The notes beneath the pieces were generated by a model. That model made no database searches, was not told the origin of the DNA, and saw only the letters and a list, made by a program, of their open reading frames with translations. This document shows positions 10,111 to 22,030 of a stretch of 64,000 nucleotides of DNA, piece by piece (within the stretch, counting starts at the first letter, position 1; each line of letters begins with the position of its first letter). Origin of the DNA: Odiellus spinosus. Its lineage: Eukaryota; Arthropoda; Arachnida; Opiliones; Phalangiidae. The position numbers were made by a program, and so were the translations under genes. The stretch is from the NCBI GenBank assembly GCA_963920705.1, contig OY987232.1, positions 6,017,200 to 6,081,199 of the forward strand, given 5' to 3'.

Positions 10111-12574
10111 TGTCACAATCGTGCCACGGGATGAGGTCAAGGTCATGGTGGATAATTATTCGCGGGGACTAAAGATTCCTACAAATGCATATTCGGTGTA
10201 TTGCCTTGGGTATAAAGTACGTTTCGGAATATCAAATAGCTAAATTAGAGTTATTGGTTTATATTCACCTTTCGTGTTTTTAATTTTTCCTCCATTGCAG
10301 CTCTGCGATTCGTGTTTGTATCGAGCTCCAACCGAATATTCTCAATTACTTTACCTTAGCCCTCCGTCGAGAGTATTAACGGCAAGTATTATAACTGTCG
10401 TAAATGATGGAATAAACGCGGGAAAGAAATTTTCGTTGGAGGGCATCGAGTCCACAATTTGGGTTTCCTTAACAGTCATTGTACTGTTATTATCCCTCTT
10501 GTGCGGGCTTTTAAAAATGAGATTCGTTCGTTCGTCAATCGGAAAGCGTTTCCCGTGTTTGGAATACTTCTGGTTTTACGTTTCTCATCTGCTTCAAAAC
10601 CGTTGAGTACCTCGCCATAGAGTAGCACGCGCTATAGATAAAATACGCCTCTACCCATATTCTTTATGTCGTCATGGAGAAATTATACCGTAGAGGGAAC
10701 CACGACAAAATCGCAGCCGCCATTGGTTTTTGCTTGAGATATAAAATTTAGTTTGCTGTAGGACGCGTAGGAGATGGCGCTATAGTCGCAGTATGTAGAC
10801 GTGGGGAAGATATTAATTCAGTGTAGGAGAAACTAGAGAGATCGAAATGCAGGGAATTTAGTCACTGTCGCTGTGGGGCCGTTTACAGTATACTTGGTCC
10901 ATGATGTCGTCGACAAACCACGGGTTGATTGTAGCGCCATCTCTGAGTCGGGGATAATACGTGGCTTTGACAGTACCTCCCCCTTTCCCACCCCACCTCG
11001 AGACTGGAAGTCACGAGCGCGCATGACGCGTGCGTATTTGTTTTCTAGAAATATGCAAATTGATTAACTAAAATATGACATGTTCCGCGCATATTTGAAA
11101 AAGGGCTCATTTCAAATCTCTTGAAAACAAGTATTTGTGGCCGATTTCCCATTTTGGCGGATGGCGCCACTCGTCTCTAGAAGTCACTTTTCCCCAAAGA
11201 GGCATTTCTCTATAGCTCAGCGACGTAAGATCTCTCGTTGAGTGCCTCAATGAGAGTAAAAGTAATAGAATAAGTAATCTAACGAATCAAATTTAATCTT
11301 GACTTCTTAGCGGCGGATGTTTTCCCGAGGCGACTTTCGGCGAAATTGATGTTGAGCGGTTGGTTACTAGGGACGTCTGTCTTGATTAAGGCTTACACGG
11401 GCAAGTTAAAGAGCGAGCTGATGGTGTCCAACGCAAATCGCATAAACACTATCGAAGATATCAAGAAGCATCCAGGAATGAGACCCGCAATTTATAAATT
11501 TCACTTTTGGTTAAAAAAATACATTGGAAGTTTAAGTAAAAATTCTCCAATAATCGACCAACTATACAACGAAATATACTACTATGAAAACATCAATTCA
11601 GGTTTATTTGACACTTTCCCGAACGGCACTGCGAAATACGCCATAATAACTACCGAAGAAACTCTAACGAATGGAATCAATGGAAATACATATATTCAAA
11701 AGAAATTGAAAAACGAGGGCTTAAAATTATATTTCTCAAAGAATGCTTTTAAAAGCCGTTATGATTCATTAATGTTTAATCTGATGCTACCGAAAAGAAT
11801 TTTGAAGGAAATTGACTATTTGTAATAAATGTTTTTATTTATTTTCACGCGCGCTAGAGAGACCTCCGTAAACCCACGATGAAACTTAAGCCAATAAGCG
11901 TATTTAGCTGCAATATGCCTCTTTCCATACCTTCTTTGTTGTCGAATCACCGTAAGCAGATGGCGCCACCCGTCTCCCGAACTCACTATTCTCCGAAGAG
12001 GCATATCTCTTTTCGTTGAGAAAATTAAGAATTTTTCTTTCTCACATTTTAATAAAGATAATGAGCTCCGATTCAGTCCGATTGGTAAAATGGATTCGTC
12101 ATCTCGAGCGCCCATTGGCTACTTTGCCCTTCAAACTCTTTAGGAGTGAGGAGGAGGCTACGTCACATTCCGAGTTAAGCTAGATGGCTCTAGTATTTGA
12201 GCTAGACAGCCTTTTTGCGGGTTTCGCTTCCTCCACTCAAGAGTTTGCAAAGAGACTGTATTTATGATATTATTGCTTTAATATCCTTTTCAAATTCCCT
12301 TTTTAGAACTCTTAGACACGTGGAAACTGTTCAAACAGGCCCGAGTGACTTAAGTCGATTAATGAGAATTCAATCCTTCTTAGCAACGGACGGGGGTACC
12401 GAAATGAATGCACCCACTGTCACGACCATCGACGAACTGTCCATCATGTTCCAGATTTGGTTGTCCGGAATCACCGTCGCTTGTCTAACCCTCTTCTCCG
12501 AGATTATCGCGAATCAATTGGGAGTTCATCTTTCGAAGGAATCGCCAACACGTGACATTGGATTTCAATACTGA
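10111..12574 (+). CDS. Ionotropic receptor-like gene, C-terminal half (4 exons)
   Basis: Predicted exons 10111-10216, 10301-10601, 11311-11821 and 12307-12574. All internal phases agree (0, 1, 2), with AG acceptors and GTACGT, GTTGAG and GTAATA donors. Exon 2 encodes a first membrane helix (STIWVSLTVIVLLLSLLCGL). Exon 3 gives the pore-to-M3 run PRRLSAKLM...WLLGTSVLIKAYTGKLKSEL, the place of the iGluR SYTANL motif, then an S2 ligand-binding segment. Exon 4 gives the last helix (MFQIWLSGITVACLTLF) and a short tail. This order is that of insect ionotropic receptors, ligand-gated cation channels of chemosensory neurons. The ligand is unknown. Exon 1 is supported only by a reading frame conserved in the 21 kb paralogue (TIVP..(D/E)VKVMV). 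The amino-terminal domain and first half of S1 are missing, so the start is unknown. It is open to the stop at 12574. Confidence 0.75.
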
Positions 12575-14284
12575 TTATACAATATTTCAGCATCTCCAAG
12601 CAACATTTCCTTCGTACAAACTTGATCCTCAATCAAATAAAATGGACTTTGAAGGAAATTATGTAAAGAGCTCGGAATTCGTAGAACTTTTGTTAATTGA
12701 ATGTCAATCAGATTCTATCCGTTCGCGAAAACATTATCCATTTCTTATTCGAGTTATTCATTCGCCGATTAGAAACATTTGAGTTTCTTCGCGTATTTTA
12801 ACCCAAATTGAGATCTCAAAGCTAGAATGTAATAATTTTGTCGCTTTTCCTTTGGATTTAGATGAAAAAATCGAATTATTATATTTCATTCTACACGGAT
12901 TTCGAGAAACGTCGTATTTTTATCTTCGCATTATCAGTTCGAATTGAAATTTTATCTCCTGGTCTAATTCGTATCCAGCATTTGATACGCGTCTGTTTAT
13001 ATAATTTGTGGATTTATATTAACTTAATTTTTCCGAGATTAAAATATCTGAAAAAAGCCTAATTATGAATGGATATCCGAAGTTATCCATTATCCTAGCT
13101 CTTGGATCAAGAACAGTTTTATTTTCAATCTAACATTATAAATAACGAAATTTCTTTCACAATAAATTAATGTTATTCCGGCTCTTATTAGCTTGGTCTT
13201 GAACACTACACTGTGGAGCTGATTAAATATCTTATATCCAAGCTGATGGCTTATATCATTAATAACAAGAACTTCGAAGAAACATTTCAACAGCAATATT
13301 CGAATGATCATAAACTGCGTTTAAAATTTAAAAAATTATTCAAGCAATATTTTTTATCAAATAATATGAAAGGGTGTCACTTTGTCAGATTATCCCCGAA
13401 TACCAATTGAAAATGATATATTAATGCATTATATAACTTAAATTTAAATGTATTCTTAATGAAATGTATTTATGTATAACTAATCGAATAATTAATCACT
13501 CTTATACAAAATTATTTACCCATGTCAATAGCGACTGCTTCGAGTGAAAATATAGAAAATTGTATGAAATCCAAACTCAAGGCGCTTAAATTAACCTCTA
13601 GAGGTCAACCAAATAGTTATAACCAAAAGTAAACAACCACATTACGCTTAACACCATCAGGAAAGGTCGGGGAAAATGTACCGGTAGGTTCTGGTTCGAT
13701 ACACTCTAGCGGCCGCAAATGCTTTGGAGAAATTCCGAAGTTTGGAGGGAAGACGATATATCCAAGCGCGGTCCGTCTAACGTCCCTCTCTCCCGACTCA
13801 ATATATCGAGGAAAAGTCTAAATTACTCGAGCCAGACAGGGGTGATGCCGTTTTATCTACTTTTTAGTGATGGGCTATGACGTAAAACTGGACCTTTGCT
13901 GATAGTATTAAGCTACCGGACGTTGTTTAAGAGGTCTTCATCAAATATGGGACAAAATAAGCACCTTAACCAATTTCTTAAAGCAAATTTGCTAGACTCG
14001 TCATATTGTTAATCTTAATAAATAAATATAAATTCAATGAATAAATATAAACATAAATTAAATTATGGCTAATTGCACTATGTCCGGTTGTTACGGACAA
14101 CGCCATCCAGATATTCATTGGAGGTGGTTTAAAGCAATTGTTTTTCTCTTTAATAAAATCACGTTTCGATATTAAGAATCTAAGTATTAAACTCTTAAAA
14201 ACACATATGTAACTAAGCTTGTTGTATTGTTCAATAAACATAGAAAACGTCATAGCCATATTTGCTATATCTTACAAAAATAAT
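12575..14284. other. Intergenic, no gene supported
   Basis: AT-rich with many short frames (under 100 codons) that lack motifs. AAAAGTAAACAAC near 13627 recurs near 2937, which points to an old dispersed repeat. Confidence 0.4.
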
Positions 14285-14475
14285 TAATTTCGGCGGTAGT
14301 CAATGGAGAACTCACCAAAAACGATCATTTGCCGTACCTTTTATCAAATAACGTACCAGTTCGCGGTTTTCACTTAAATTTGAATTGAAATCTTCTTTAG
14401 TTCATGATGTAATTTTGATAATTATATCGCGAGAGATTCGCTAATCGCGTTTAAAAAAACTTAATCGAAACAAAT
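14285..14475 (-). repeat. piggyBac-like MITE, partial copy
   Basis: Starts CGGCGGTAGTCAATGG and matches 20168-20350 through the AGTTCGCGGTTTTCA and AGTTCATGATGTAATTTT segments. It then ends, so it is a truncated family member. Confidence 0.55.
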
Positions 14476-14797
14476 AAATCAAACAATCCTTATCCCCAGA
14501 CTAGACCCCTATTATTAAGCGGAACCAGCGGCAATCCCCAGCAAATTGTGAGGTTTGAAATGTTGGAAATGGGAGACTGGCCTTACACGCATGCGCGTAG
14601 AAATGCAAAAATTGTAACGCCAACGTATAGATGAAACACAAGTAATCCACGATTACCTCTAAAGCCGCGTTCATATAGGTCTGGAAATCGATTTAAACCG
14701 TTTTAAAACGTTTCACTGGAGTCGTGTGAACGGGAAAACGATTTGATTCGATTTCTCGAAACTGCTCCGGGAGGGATATTACCAATAGATAGAAATC

Positions 14798-16534
14798 ATT
14801 CGATCGACAAAGGGTCCATTGGATCGAAATTTATCTGATGGACAGTGTGTCTCATTTGATCGACGGGATAGCCCCATTTGATCGAAATTTATTTGATCGA
14901 CAGTCTCTCTCGTTTTAATTAAGATGCCGTGACCCGTTGCCCGAAAGGGTAGCCCGCGTGGATTGTAAAAAGATACTGAGTTTGAATCCGCATCGTGAAA
15001 ATGGTATGTTAAATAATCGAAATTATTTGGTTAATAAATAAAATGATTAGGTTTGGTAGGGTTAGGTCATATATAATGTTGGACAAGGGTAGATGAAACC
15101 CGCCTTTGAAGTCTGATCCTTTGAAGTCGTTACTCTATACAAACATTACGTACCTGTCAAAACCCTACACATTTAGTGTTAAAATAATCAGAAAAATATA
15201 GTTTAAAATAATAAATTACCAACTAAAACTTAAATACAAGTAACCTTTAAAACTAATATAAGTAAATAATTTTCCGTTTAACAAAACAAATGTAACCTAA
15301 AAATAAGTATAAAAGAGCCTATATAATAAGAAAAGGCGTTAAATGAGTTGGGGCTGGGAGGTCTTGCACCGCAGATAGAAAGATTGTACCTTTGTAAAAG
15401 AAAAAGCGAAGGGACATTTAGGCGCCTGACCTGGCGGAAACGCCGTTGCCCAGGTCCGGTGCATCTCTGTAAAATTCTCGCGCCAAAAGGGAGAGTCGTG
15501 ATTGGTTTAAAATCACGTCATCGACTCTTCCTAGCGCCAAGCTATATAGATATTTTAAGAAAAGAAAAAATAGAACTCAGAACAAAAATATTCTCACACG
15601 TGAAAGGACTCGGCCTCCAAAGTGAGGAACCTTTTACCAAATAAATAAATAATATCGGAATCAAAACTTGAATTTCATTTCGACCACTATATAAATAGAA
15701 GAATATCACCCAAGATATATTTTTTAGTCGGTATATTTTAGGAAAAATAAAATAAAGTCCAAGTCTCTCCCAGAGCAAAATTAAAAATAAATAAAAGTAA
15801 AAACAAAAAGAACCTAAGACCGGAGGTTTCTACAGTACCCAACCGCCTCAATTTTTAGCCACACCAACCCAGAGATGTAAATAATAATTAAATAATCCAT
15901 GGGCATTCTAAAATAATGACAGCCTCACTCTAATTTTTTTGTATATACCTATATGCGTTTTTTAACTTCCCATAAGATCAAACTTCAAGAGTTTTTTGCT
16001 TTTTTTAAACTGAACCTGTTGTTTATTTTATACTGCGCAGAATCTTTAGATATTTATAAGGTATAAATGTGGAGTTTTCAAATTGAAAATTTATTATTTG
16101 AAAATGTCTCTTCAATATCGGTTGTAATTATTACAATTTCGTTCCGTTTTAACTATTAAATTAATTTTAAAAATACTTAATATTGCATGGATTTAAAAAT
16201 CGATAGGTTTTAAATAAACTAATCGATTTTTAAATCTATGCAGTATCAAGTCTTTTTGAATTTTAATTAACTACATGTCAAATATTTTAAGTCTTATTTG
16301 ATATTTACGATCATTTGGTTCTGCATGTCGATCCAATGGTACTTCATATCTATTCCACTCAATCTTTTTTAACTGTCGATCATTTGAGTCTTTTTTTTGT
16401 AAGTGTCGATCATTTGGTTCCGCATGTCGATCCATTGAATTTCGATCTAATGGACCCTGTGTCGATCAAATGAATTTGGATCTAATGGACCCTGCGTCGA
16501 TCAAATGAATTTCGATCCAATGGTACTAAGCCGC
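14798..16534. mobile_element. Fold-back element B with arrays of a TTTGATCGAC motif
   Basis: The left end (about 14798-14910) carries CCATTGGATCGAAATTTAT and CATTTGATCGACGG-type units. The right end (about 16305-16532) carries the complements (GTCGATCAAATGAATTT, GATCTAATGGACC). The interior has a lone GTAGGGTTAGG tract near 15056 and a hairpin at 16183-16242. No transposase was recognised. A 98-codon frame inside (15348-15644) has no known domain. Confidence 0.55.
16183..16242. repeat. Short palindrome
   Basis: GCATGGATTTAAAAATCGAT pairs with AATCGATTTTTAAATCTATGC about 20 nt downstream. It lies inside the fold-back element, near its right arm. Confidence 0.6.
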
Positions 16535-16606
16535 TTCGGGAACCAGTTTCATACCAATTCAGTTTCAACAACCGAGAGATGAAGCTTCGATAAATATTGA
16601 TAAAGA

Positions 16607-16907
16607 CAGAAGCCGATGAAACCCTCCTTTGAAGTCTACTACTCTAATGTTCGATATAGCGCTCCTCTCTGTATGGGTAAAATTCACAGTTTTACGAGAT
16701 CGGAGGAAATTCTCTCTCACCACATATGACGACGTTTGGTTGACGAACTCCAAGGTTGCTAGAGATATTCGCTGGACGAACTCCCGTTCCGAAAATATCT
16801 ACCGTTAGGAGGCGTACGAATCGCGATTTTTGAAACTAACCCATACAGAGAGGGGTAGACAAGACTCGGGAGTAATAGACTTCAAAGGAGGGTTTCATCG
16901 GCTTCTG
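16607..16907. mobile_element. 301 bp MITE with CAGAAG ends and 7 bp target duplication
   Basis: Ends CAGAAGCCGATGAAACC... and its complement ...GGCTTCTG form an inverted repeat of about 35 bp. ATAAAGA flanks both sides (16600-16606 and 16908-16914). The CAGAAG terminus and 7 bp duplication equal those of the P-like element at 45863-52592, so it may be a non-autonomous relative mobilised by that type of transposase. This is an inference: the bases beyond CAGAAG differ. Confidence 0.65.
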
Positions 16908-17394
16908 ATAAAGATAATGTAAATGAACGCGTGATGCTTAAAACGATTCAAATCGATTAAGAAATGCTAGTGTGACTGCATCTTATATTTCCTCCAAGGC
17001 AAAACCCAACCACGTAGCAAGAATTATACGAGTGTGTTATGTTTTTGCGTTCAAGGAGATCAATAATACCTGTTTTCACTCTAAAAAGTGACTTTTCGAA
17101 ACTTCCTATCTTTTCTTTTATTCGAGAGTATTATAAAATGTCGAGAAACAAATAATTTGAAGCCATGGCAACGACAAAAGTAGAAAGTGGAGGCAATCTA
17201 AAGTATAACATAAGTGTATTTTAAAGGGAAACCTACGAAATGAAAATGAACCGGCTTTTGATTTATGTTTACAATCTTCGCTTCCAAATTAACAATATAA
17301 GAATTTTCCCGCCAATTTTAGACCTCATACAGTAATTAATTAAAGATTCGAATCTCAGAGAAGAAGAAAATTGAACCGATCTTTGAAAATTCAT

Positions 17395-17640
17395 CGAAAA
17401 TGATGCGAAATATTTAGGCACCAAATTACAAACAAATATTAAACTAGAAATAAATTTAAAACTTACCCAGAAAAATAGACTTAGCTGGATACATGGAAAT
17501 CCTGAATTTCTTCGCATTCAAGGGTCAGCGACCAATCAGCAAATTCCCTAGTTAAGACGAGATCTCCGTGAGTCTTCCAATAACATTCGATAGGTCGTTG
17601 AACCATCAATGCGAAGAAATTCATGATCAAAACGTGGAAT
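17395..17640 (+). repeat. MITE family fragment (TTATCGATT family)
   Basis: ACAAATATTAAACTAGAAAT at 17429 matches the subterminal part of the 39 kb copy. It is followed by AAAACTTACCCAG, TTTCTTCGCATTCAAGG and GAGATCTCCGTGAG as in the other copies. Outer ends are diverged. Confidence 0.55.
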
Positions 17641-18877
17641 TTAAAAAGAACTTAAATAAACTGAACTGAAATTGATAGAAAATGATTTGAAATCTGTAAA
17701 TCTTTGGCTTAATCGCTTTTCCATTAGAAACTTTTATAAATATTTAAGATCCAAGTTTGTTTTGACGAAAAAACTCTACAATTCAACAAACTACGCCATT
17801 ATTAAGCCCCATTTCACTGAAATTTCAAATATCTCTCGTACAAAACAGATTAGACGCGAGCTTCCAATCCTCTTTACGAGAAAACGGTTGAATAATTTTT
17901 ATATCGTTTATTTTCCCTTTAAAACGAGTAGAAGAAGAACGTCAATAAAAAGAAAAGTTACAAAACCATCTTAAGTAGAAACATAAAATCTGGTTTAATG
18001 ACTCTAGATCTGAAAAAATAATGGTGTTTGCATAGATATAAGGTACGTTGCAATTAAACACGCAAGATATTTAGACGCCAGTCGATGGCAAAAAAAGTCT
18101 TGGTAACGTTTTATACAGATTTAATCCGTATTTTTAGTAAGATCTATCGGAATGAGAGGAGGACGAATTAAACAACAGGCCCAATCGAAATTGGCGATTT
18201 ATTGAAACAACGACTTGGAACATCGCTACGAAACCCAGATGCAAAATAAGTACTTTTCAAAAATTCTATCTTGATTTTAAATGGGTTCTTCATTGTCTTA
18301 AAAAGGACAAAGTTTCGCTAGAATTTATAAGATTCCAATCTCAAATCGGGTGATGATACCAAGATCATACAAGTGGGTAATTAGTACAGGAATAATTAAT
18401 ATAATACTTCAGTCTGTTAATGGGGAACTGACAATTGTGAGCGCGCTTAATAAATGAAAAAAAATGTGTACTAAATCTCCCCACAAATAAACAAGTTTTC
18501 AATGTTAAAAATTAGAATAATTGAAGTATTTAATGACTTATTCGGCTAACCAAGTGTGTCTCTTGCTTAAGAAGTAACGAAGACAATTATTTAAAATATA
18601 TTAGACCGATATTAAAATATTTGTTTCGGTACATTTTCTATTTTTGCTCGAAATAAAACAGTTAATGAGAATTTGGAAATATCTTTAGTAAAATAAATGC
18701 CTGGGAATTTTGAATTCTCAAATTAACGTAAAATGTCAGAGCTACGAGAAGAAATAAATTACAATTTCAGAATAGGGGTGAGTTAAAATTATAGATTTAT
18801 TTTTACTAATTGCTATATTATAGAAATGGCTTTTAAATCAGGCTGATCGAGAATTCCCAGTTGAAAGTATGAACTGT
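17641..18877. other. No gene supported; old repeat at right edge
   Basis: A 100-codon basic frame (17672-17974) has no recognised domain or paralogue and is left unassigned. From 18733 the sequence matches the dispersed repeat at 2687, which continues on the far side of the hairpin element at about 20090. Confidence 0.35.
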
Positions 18878-20076
18878 GGGTCATTCCATCTCAAATCATC
18901 GAACCCATGCTGGTCGAAAATTACGGATTTTGATGAAACTTTTTTCTAGGGTCCATTACAATAAGTTATGAAGACTCCGGTAGTTTAGCGACTTTAAATT
19001 GAAAATTTTTAAAGTTATGATTTTTTAAAGTTTTTGGCCTATTTTCCAATCTTTGCTCACATTTAGTTATATATCTTGGCCGGTATTACTTTTAAACATC
19101 TGAAATTGGTTCACCCTAGCTAAAAACGTGGCCTGAGTCTGAATTTGAAATCTGTTTAGCTCTAAACACTCAAGTTTTTGTGTTAAGCGCTAATTAGGGG
19201 GGTGGCAATTAACAATTAATGCTTAAAAAGGTCCACCTCCAATTTTAGTGAAATTTTTAGGGAATCACCTACGTATACATGTAGAATAAACCCCAAAATG
19301 TGGTTTCACTGAAACCACTATTTCTGTCGAAAAAAAATTATATTTTTGGGAGTGAATTTTGGTATTTCAATGCTAATTTCCTATATAGGGTGGCTCTTAA
19401 CAAAAACACAATAGCTTCTATGGAGGGATAAAAATAACATAGGGCGCGTGCTAATCAAATTGATTTTTTTTGAATAAAATGAAATAGCATAAAACGCACG
19501 CGCTCAATGTTAATATTATCCTTACATAGAATATTGAGTTTTTTGATAAGAACCGCCCTGTATAGGAAATTACAATTGAAATACCAAATTTCACTCCCAA
19601 AAATATATTTTTTTTTCGACAAAAATAGTGGTTTTTGTGAAACCAAATTTTGGGGTCTATTCTACATGTATACGTAGGTGATTCCCTAAAAATTTCACTA
19701 AAATTGGAGGTGGACCTTTTTCGGCATTAATTGTTAATTGCCACCCCCCTAATTAGCGCTTAACTCAAAAACTTGAGTGTGTAGAGCGAAACTGATTTCA
19801 AATTCAGACTCGGGGCACGTTTTTAGCTAGGGTTATCCAATTTCAGATGTTTAAATATAATACCGGCCAAGATATATAACTAAATGTGAGCCAGGTAAGC
19901 GAAGATTGGAAAATGGGCCAAAAACTTTAAAAAATCATAACTTAAAAATTTTCAATTTAAAGTCGCTAAACATCCGGAGTCTTCATAACTTATGGTAATG
20001 GACCCTCGAAAAAAGTTTCATGCAAATCCGTAATTTTCGACCAGCATGGGTTCGATGATTTGAGATGGAATGACCC
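18878..20076. mobile_element. Long hairpin (fold-back) element with GGGTCATTCCATC ends
   Basis: GGGTCATTCCATCTCAAATC at 18878 is the exact complement of the right end at 20076. Arms of about 530 bp pair (for example AATTAGCGCTTAAC, and CACCTACGTATACATGTAGAAT on the left with ATTCTACATGTATACGTAGGTG on the right). The spacer is about 120 bp. Arm similarity is high but not perfect. No ORF of transposase type is present. The flanks (18733-18877 and 20077-20160) both match the 2.7-2.9 kb repeat, so the element sits inside an older repeat. No clear target duplication was read. Confidence 0.8.
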
Positions 20077-20167
20077 TAGAGAGATACTAACGGGAAGTAG
20101 CGCGGGTGTATTCAACTATATTCTGTTAAACCTATCAAATGTCAAGTAAGGCCAACAAATTATTAAT

Positions 20168-20744
20168 AATTTTAAGGTGGTAGTCAATGGGTAACTCACA
20201 AAAAAGGTTCCGTACCTATTATCAAGCGAACCACAAACGCTATCAGTTCGCGGTTTTCATTTAAATTGAAATTTTCTTTAGTTCATGATGTAATTTTAAT
20301 AATTATAACGCGAGAGATTAGCGAATCGCGTTTAAAAATAACTTAATCGAGATTTGATCATTTCCGGCCCTATTACCTCGCGTTCTAATATCGCTAGAAT
20401 TTTACTTCCGACGAACCGTAAAAGTTGGACGTAGTTCGTGGTATAATTTGTCAATTTTAAGTTTAATTTTTCCTCTAATTAGGATAAGAAATGTGTATTA
20501 TAACGGTGTTTTACGCGTAAACTGATGGAAGCCTATTATCAGAAACCCGTCACCGTCTGGCCTACAGCGTGCCCACCCGCTTCCGCGAGAGGCGGGATAC
20601 TGTGGAAAGAGGTTAAGAGAGAGTTCGATAGTCTGTGAAATAAATCATTCCCAAACGAAGCTTACCCCCAGAAAAACTGAGACCCTATTATGAAAATCAG
20701 TGCCACCTGGAGTACTAAATAACCCTTTACTACCGCCTTAAATC
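20168..20744 (-). mobile_element. piggyBac-like MITE, best-preserved copy
   Basis: Begins TTAAGGTGGTAGTCAATGG and ends with the complement of TTAAGGCGGTAGTAAAGGG. Both termini are TTAA plus a GG(C/T)GGTAGT inverted repeat. Relatives: 492-1090 (opposite strand), 14285-14475 and 36418-36600. The element is 577 bp and non-coding. The assignment to piggyBac rests on the TTAA target and should be treated as probable. Confidence 0.55.
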
Positions 20745-21033
20745 CAGGGACGGAAATAAGCACAAGTCACTGATCATTGTCCGATAAATTTGCCAAAATG
20801 TCCGATAACTTTTTATTTTTAAGAGGGGGTCACTGGACAAATGTCCGATAAAAAAAGACGTATTTTTTAATACAGGAAATGTAGCCTTGTCCGGTAATTT
20901 TGTTAAATGTCCGATAACGTTTGAATTTTTAAGGGGGGTTACTGGACATTTGTCCAATAAGAAAATTTTCTTATTTCCGTCCCTGCTTAAATCTGTATTC
21001 GAGAGGGCGTAACTAAATGAGTATTTCATTTAA
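20745..21033 (-). repeat. Low-copy segment with internal duplication
   Basis: GTCCGATAA recurs several times (20779, 20798, 20843, 20910) together with two GGGGG(T/-)CACTGGACA-like blocks spaced about 120 bp apart. A 99-codon minus frame here only reads through this duplication. No gene is called. Confidence 0.35.
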
Positions 21034-22030
21034 GTCTCACAATCGTGCCATGGGCTGATGTCAAGGTCATGGTGCGTGATTACGCGAGGGACCAAAATTT
21101 GAAAATATCTACAGATAAAAATTTATATCCAAGATATTGCGTTATGTGGGGAGTGAGTTTGGGTAATTAATTCGGCATTAAAGTTACGGGCTGTTAATTG
21201 TTTTAGTTCATCGCAGCTATGCGACACGTTTAAAGGTTTTAAGAGAGCCAGTGCGTCTAAGAGCAGTCACGTTACTCCTCCTTACACTGTAACAACGTTA
21301 AAAATTCTGACAGTCGAAAATGTTAGGAAAAAAGCGGGCAAAAGACTTTCGTTGGAAGTCATCGAGTCCTCAATTTGGTTTTCCCTGATAGCCAGTCTAC
21401 TTCTCTTGTCTATCGTCTGCTGGCTACTTCAAATGAGATTCGACCATCGGGAAACGTTTCCTTTATTTGCAATACGTCTGGTTTTACGCTTCAGATCCGC
21501 TACAGAACCGTTGAGTGCCTCATTGCTTGGGTTATTTAACAGGTGATACCCAAAGGATTGACAGAAAAAGGCACAGTTTGTTCAATTGTTAAACCGGATT
21601 TAGGGCCTTTGTCAAATTGAATAGTTTTAGATTCCTTAATGAAGAGATGTTTCCGCGCTGTCTATCCTTAGTGCACGTATTAATTAATCCACGCTCATTA
21701 CGAGGAAAAACTAGGATAAATAATCTAACGAATGAAATTCAATCTTGAATCCTTAGCGGCTGATTTTATCCCGGGGCGATTTTCGGCGAAATTGATGTTA
21801 AGCGGTTGGTTACTGGGGTCTTGATCAAAGCCTACTTAGGCATCTTGAAGAGCGAGATGACGGTGTCCAACGCGGCTCGAGTAAACACTCTGGAAGATAT
21901 CAAGAAATATCCCGGAATGAGACCCGCAATTAATTCAGCTTCCGGTGCTTTCATCAATTCTCGTAAAATTTCCCCAATTATGGAAATTAGTCTACTTTCA
22001 GTCTTTAAGATATTTTTTTATCATAGGAGT
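21034..22030 (+). pseudogene. Ionotropic receptor-like pseudogene
   Basis: Paralogue of the gene at 10111-12574. The exon equivalents are about 21034-21145, 21217-21509 (first membrane helix, SIWFSLIASLLLLSIVCWLL) and 21757 onward (pore/M3 and start of S2: VLIKAY.G.LKSE..VSNA.R.NT.EDIKK.PGMRPAI). Relative to the first gene, 7 nt are missing in the M3 coding stretch, just before TCTTGATCAAAG (about 21820), which breaks the frame. The frame also shifts within the first-helix exon. After about 21985 the sequence switches to an unrelated duplicated segment, so the rest of S2 and the last helix are absent. Confidence 0.7.

Noticed and set aside
17672..17974. 100-codon basic frame, thought of as a reverse transcriptase piece
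   Set aside because: Only a loose similarity at its first residues, with no catalytic motif or neighbouring LINE sequence.
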